From NCBI GenBank assembly GCA_021324545.1, contig JAJPIX010000018.1, positions 59,102 through 123,101 of the forward strand: 64,000 bases of DNA, read 5' to 3'. Below are positions 60,469 to 64,000 of this stretch, in pieces. A model generated the notes under the pieces. That model saw nothing but the letters and a program-made list of their open reading frames with translations, made no database searches and was not told where the DNA came from. Each line of letters starts with the position of its first letter. Position 1 is the stretch's first letter. The translations under genes and the position numbers were made by a program. The stretch comes from Alphaproteobacteria bacterium (GTDB lineage Bacteria; Pseudomonadota; Alphaproteobacteria; Micropepsales; Micropepsaceae).

Positions 60469-60608
60469 GTCTGTGCGCAGCTGCCCCCAAGTCAGCGCCT
60501 TAGAGAAATAGGTTGTGGGGTGCAAGTCTCTGTTCGTTACGGTTCGGTCATGGCTTACGCTGTTTGCCGGTGGCGTGCAAAGCGCCAGAATCGTGTAGCG
60601 ATCCGCCC

Positions 60609-60983
60609 ATGATGTTCACCAGCCGGCGCATTATCGAACCCGTCACCTTGCTCCGTGTCGGCCTTGCAGAAGCATCGGCGCAGGTCCTGCTGGCGCTGCT
60701 CGGGCATTTCGTTGCCTGGGCTGGCGGCCATCTGGTGTTCCCCGCCGGAATCATGATTGCGGCCGCAGGGGGCTTTTTCTACGCGCGCGAAATCGACAAG
60801 GGCTATGCCCGGGGCGCGCTGGGCGGCGCGCTTGCCGGCGGGGTCGGCGCGGCCATCGGCACGGCTGTTCTGGTGGCGCTGCAGGACGTGACGGTTTACG
60901 AGCTGGCCTTCCGGACAGGCGTGTCAATCCTGGCCGGCGTTCTGGGCGGACTGATCGGGCAGATCGCCGCAAACAGGGCGTGA
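60609..60983 (+). CDS. Hypothetical small membrane protein with Gly-rich TM segments
   Basis: Several hydrophobic segments, GALGGALAGGVGAAIGTAVLVAL. Confidence 0.6.
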   Translation: MMFTSRRIIEPVTLLRVGLAEASAQVLLALLGHFVAWAGGHLVFPAGIMIAAAGGFFYAREIDKGYARGALGGALAGGVGAAIGTAVLVALQDVTVYELAFRTGVSILAGVLGGLIGQIAANRA

Positions 60984-61167
60984 AAAAAAGTGTCGGCTGT
61001 CGATCGGAAAGACCCGGTGGGGCTTGGGGGGCTTGATTCGACTCCGGGCCCTTCGTCAACTCGGCCAGCCGACAGGCGTTATATGGTCGGCGATAGTGGC
61101 CTCAGCAAGGTCCAATGGTGACCGTTTCGTGGCTCCAAATCTCACAACTTCTTGAAGGAAACATCGC

Positions 61168-61824
61168 ATGAGCCGCACCATGCCGATCACCGAAGACCTG
61201 CTGGCCTATATTTCGCGCGTCGGCGTGCGCGAACATCCCGCCCTTGCCCGCTGCCGGAAGGAAACGGCCGCGCTTCCCAATGCGCAAATGCAGATCGGCC
61301 CGGACCAGGGCGCGCTCATGGCTTTGCTGGCGCGTCTCCTGGGCGCGCAGCGCTATCTCGAAATCGGAACGTTTACGGGATACAGCGCGCTTGCCGTGGC
61401 GCTTGCGCTGCCCGCATCCGGCAGGGCGGTGTGCTGCGACATCAGCGAGCAGTACACGTCGAAAGCGCGGCCCTATTGGCGCGAGGCCGGCGTGGAGTCG
61501 AAGATCGACCTTCGAATCGGCCCGGCCGCGGAAACGCTGGAGGCGATGATCGCCGCGCGCGAGCCCGCCTTCGATTTTGCGTTCATTGATGCCGACAAGA
61601 CGGGCTATGACGTTTACTACGAGTGCGTCCTGAAATTGCTCCGCCCCGGTGGGCTGGTGGCGCTGGACAACATGCTGTGGAGCGGCGCGGTCGCGGACCC
61701 CCGGGATACGAGCCCCGATACGGCCGCGTTGCGGGCGCTGAACGAAAAAATCCATCGCGATGAGCGGGTTGATATGGCCCTCATACCTGTGGGAGATGGC
61801 GTGATGCTGGCGCGCAAGCGCTAG
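61168..61824 (+). CDS. Class I SAM-dependent O-methyltransferase
   Basis: RYLEIGTFTGYSALAVALALP; FDFAFIDADKTGYDVYYE; LVALDNMLWSGAVADP. Confidence 0.94.
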   Translation: MSRTMPITEDLLAYISRVGVREHPALARCRKETAALPNAQMQIGPDQGALMALLARLLGAQRYLEIGTFTGYSALAVALALPASGRAVCCDISEQYTSKARPYWREAGVESKIDLRIGPAAETLEAMIAAREPAFDFAFIDADKTGYDVYYECVLKLLRPGGLVALDNMLWSGAVADPRDTSPDTAALRALNEKIHRDERVDMALIPVGDGVMLARKR

Positions 61825-61883
61825 GGGGTTGACCCTTCGCCTCGACATGAACATCCTGTCACTTCCATTCGGGAGGGGCTTCC

Positions 61884-62360
61884 ATGAAACGCGTAGTTCT
61901 GGCGTCCGCGGCGGTTGTCGCCCTGGCGCTCTCGTCGAATTCGGCTTTTGCGAAGGATCTGCCGCAGGGCGGTCTGACAGTCCAGGAAGTGGCAAAATGG
62001 CTGCAGGATTCCGGTTACAAGGCCGAGATCCAGACATCCAGGGACGGTAGCCAGAATGTCTACAGTGCGTCCGACGGCACGGGCTTCCACGTCTACATGT
62101 ATGACTGCCACAACGGGCCACGCTGCGCCTCCATCCAGTTCTCGGTCGGGTTCGACACAAAGGGCGCCTGGAACGCGGCAAAAATGAACGCCTGGAACAG
62201 CGACAACCGCTGGGTGCGGGCCTATGTCGATGACACCAACGATCCGTGGGTCGAGATGGACGTTGATCTCGCGCCGGGCGGCTCCTGGGAAAACCTGAAC
62301 GACGAATTCGCGGTCTGGCGCGATATGCTGGCCCGCTTCACCAAATACATCAATTGGTGA
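61884..62360 (+). CDS. YbjN-domain secreted protein
   Basis: Signal peptide MKRVVLASAAVVALALSSNSAFA; LTVQEVAKWLQDSGYKAEI... ARFTKYINW. Confidence 0.78.
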   Translation: MKRVVLASAAVVALALSSNSAFAKDLPQGGLTVQEVAKWLQDSGYKAEIQTSRDGSQNVYSASDGTGFHVYMYDCHNGPRCASIQFSVGFDTKGAWNAAKMNAWNSDNRWVRAYVDDTNDPWVEMDVDLAPGGSWENLNDEFAVWRDMLARFTKYINW

Positions 62361-62378
62361 ACAGGACAGGGATTGACG

Positions 62379-62410
62379 ATCGGGCGCCGGATGTCCGGCG
62401 CCCGATTCTT
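62379..62410 (+). terminator. Rho-independent terminator after the ybjN-like gene
   Basis: ATCGGGCGCCGG-atgt-CCGGCGCCCGAT followed by TCTT. Confidence 0.75.
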
Positions 62411-62441
62411 TGTGGTCTTGCGCGGGCATCCGGCCCGGCCC

Positions 62442-62846
62442 ATGTTTCCCCCGATGGTTGAGGAACCCATAGTGTTCCTCCGCGCGGAGGCCCGCCCGCC
62501 CGCGCGGACCGACTCTCAGGGCGGCGGCGCCGGGCCCGGTACACAGGTGCAGTTTGACCGGCGCGAACTCGATCGCATCCTTTCCCTCTACGGCCGCATG
62601 GTGGCCGCCGGCGAATGGCGCGATTACGCCATCGATTTCCTGAAAGACCGCGCCGTGTTCTCGGTTTTCCGGCGGTCCAGCGAGATGCCGCTCTACAGGA
62701 TCGAAAAGCATCCGCGGCTGCGGGCGCGGCAGGGGCAGTATGCCGTTGTGGCGGCGGGCAACCAGGTGCTGAAACGTGGCCAGGAACTGGGGCAGGTGCT
62801 GCGGGTGCTGGAGCGCAAGCTGATCAAGGCGCTCGCCGCGGAATGA
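62442..62846 (+). CDS. DUF2794 family protein
   Basis: FDRRELDRILSLYGRMVAAGEWRDYAIDFLKDRAVFSVFRRSSEMPLYRIEKHP; start placed after the upstream terminator. Confidence 0.85.
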   Translation: MFPPMVEEPIVFLRAEARPPARTDSQGGGAGPGTQVQFDRRELDRILSLYGRMVAAGEWRDYAIDFLKDRAVFSVFRRSSEMPLYRIEKHPRLRARQGQYAVVAAGNQVLKRGQELGQVLRVLERKLIKALAAE

Positions 62847-62876
62847 AAAAGCCCCGGCGTTTCTGCCGGGGCTTTT
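62846..62876. terminator. Bidirectional terminator between DUF2794 and BI-1 genes
   Basis: AAAAAGCCCCGGC-gtttct-GCCGGGGCTTTT. Confidence 0.85.
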
Positions 62877-62894
62877 GCAGGCAGGATTCGTCTG

Positions 62895-63665
62895 TCAGCG
62901 GCGATTGCCCATCAGCCGCAGGATCATCAGGAACAGGTTGATGAAGTCGAGATAGAGTTTCAACGCTCCGAAGATTGCCTTGCGGCCCGCAACGGTGCCA
63001 TCGTCCTGCACGTCGTAATTGTTCTTGATCCACTGGGTGTCATAGGCGGTCAGGCCCGTAAACACGATCACCCCGATTACGGAGATCACGAACGCCATCA
63101 TCGAATTCTGCAGGAAGATGTTGACGATCGCGGCAATCACGATGCCGATCAGGCCCATGAACAGGAACGAGCCGAACCCCGTCAGGTCGGCGCGCGTGGT
63201 GTAGCCCCACAGGCTCATGGCGCCGAAGGTGGCCGCTGTGATGAAAAATACCTCGGCAATGCTCATCTGCGTGTAAACCACGAAGAGCGAGGCGAAGGTG
63301 GCGCCGACCAGCGCCGCATAGACCAGGAAGCTCGTTCGTGCGGCCGTCACGCTCATCCGCTGGATGCGGAAGCTGAGGAACAGCACAAGCCCCAGCGAAC
63401 CGAGCAGCAGAACCCACATGAGGGGGCCCGTGAACAGCGCCACGCCGAAGGCGGTCAGCAAAACGCCATTGGGCAGATGCGCCGCGGCTGCCGCGGGGTT
63501 ATCCGTCACGGCCGCGAGATAGGTTCCATAGGCCGTGGCGCCCGTGATCGCGAGGCCAGCCAGCATGTAGTTGTAGACGCGCAGCATGTAGGCGCGCAGG
63601 CCCACATCGATGGCGGCCGCCGTACCGGCAGCGCCGCGGGCAATGGGATTGTTGTAGTCAGCCAT
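62895..63665 (-). CDS. Bax inhibitor-1/YccA family membrane protein
   Basis: Seven-TM protein; YNYMLAGLAITGATAYGTYLA; AIFGALKLYLDFINLFLMILRLMGNRR. Confidence 0.95.
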   Translation of the reverse strand: MADYNNPIARGAAGTAAAIDVGLRAYMLRVYNYMLAGLAITGATAYGTYLAAVTDNPAAAAAHLPNGVLLTAFGVALFTGPLMWVLLLGSLGLVLFLSFRIQRMSVTAARTSFLVYAALVGATFASLFVVYTQMSIAEVFFITAATFGAMSLWGYTTRADLTGFGSFLFMGLIGIVIAAIVNIFLQNSMMAFVISVIGVIVFTGLTAYDTQWIKNNYDVQDDGTVAGRKAIFGALKLYLDFINLFLMILRLMGNRR

Positions 63666-63706
63666 GTGGCAAATTCCTCCAAAGGCCGGACGAACCGGCC
63701 ACGCCT

Positions 63707-63735
63707 AATATCGGTGTTGGGAAAGGCGCAATCAA
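63707..63735 (-). promoter_or_regulatory. Candidate sigma-70-type promoter for the BI-1 gene
   Basis: On the minus strand TTGATT, 17-nt spacer, GATATT. Confidence 0.45.
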
Positions 63736-63746
63736 GGCGGTGCCAA

Positions 63747-64000
63747 TTAGGGATTCCGCAGAATTCGGGCGGGTTTTGCCGCCAAAGCGGAAAGGCCGCC
63801 AAGCAGGCCCAGAAACAAAGTTGCCGCCGCACCGCCGGCGACCGTGAGAATCGCCGTCGGCCAGTCGAAGGCGAAATCCACCTCCAGCACATGGACGGAA
63901 ACGATCCAGGCGCCCAGCGTGCCTGCACCCAGCGCGATAAGGCCGGTCAGTGTGCCCAGCAGCCCGTATTCCAGCGCGAACACGGCGGCGATCTGCGCCC
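63747..64000 (-). CDS. FtsX-like ABC transporter permease, C-terminal fragment (continues past window)
   Basis: AQIAAVFALEYGLLGTLTGLIALGAGTLGAWIVS...GGLSALAAKPARILRNP; frame open to window end. Confidence 0.8.
   Translation of the reverse strand, partial: AQIAAVFALEYGLLGTLTGLIALGAGTLGAWIVSVHVLEVDFAFDWPTAILTVAGGAAATLFLGLLGGLSALAAKPARILRNP

Overview
The window is about 64 kb of GC-rich DNA from an alphaproteobacterium, judged from gene content and order. Most of it is a conserved chromosomal core: pabB/pabC fusion; TIGR02300 FYDLN protein and tRNA-Ala; aroA-cmk-rpsA; ihfB-lapA-pyrF; trpF-trpB-trpA-accD-folC; trxA-addA-addB-murU-amgK-tsaE; PAS histidine kinase; ahcY; HPr/EIIA-Man/HprK; ChvG/ChvI; greA and carB. 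I found no CRISPR array, transposase, integrase, prophage or rRNA. From memory of related genomes, accessory genes interrupt this core at about 27.2-32.4 kb (ferredoxin reductase/ferredoxin, lipoprotein, AraC regulator, RTX-type protein, divergent SRAP protein), 35.1-36.8 kb (Tat-exported tyrosinase) and 38.3-42.8 kb (MFS transporter plus two coupled amidohydrolases). A further accessory block at 50.6-60.5 kb holds a WYL regulator, a cyclase-TPR protein, and a Gld-type ABC operon ending in a Rieske oxygenase. Best leads: (1) an amidohydrolase pair in which one member has lost the HxH metal motif; (2) an SRAP/YedK homolog with substituted catalytic residues; (3) an AT-rich island with a near-consensus promoter followed by a G-quadruplex motif ahead of the MFS gene; (4) an in-phase A_AAA_AAA slippery heptamer at the DUF4340/Rieske junction that would fuse the two ORFs by a -1 shift; (5) tandem GIN/DUF2807 paralogs whose repeated turn motif switches from GSG to DGG; (6) a tyrosinase whose C-terminus resembles the plant polyphenol-oxidase domain. 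All family calls come from reading translated motifs; no database search was run.
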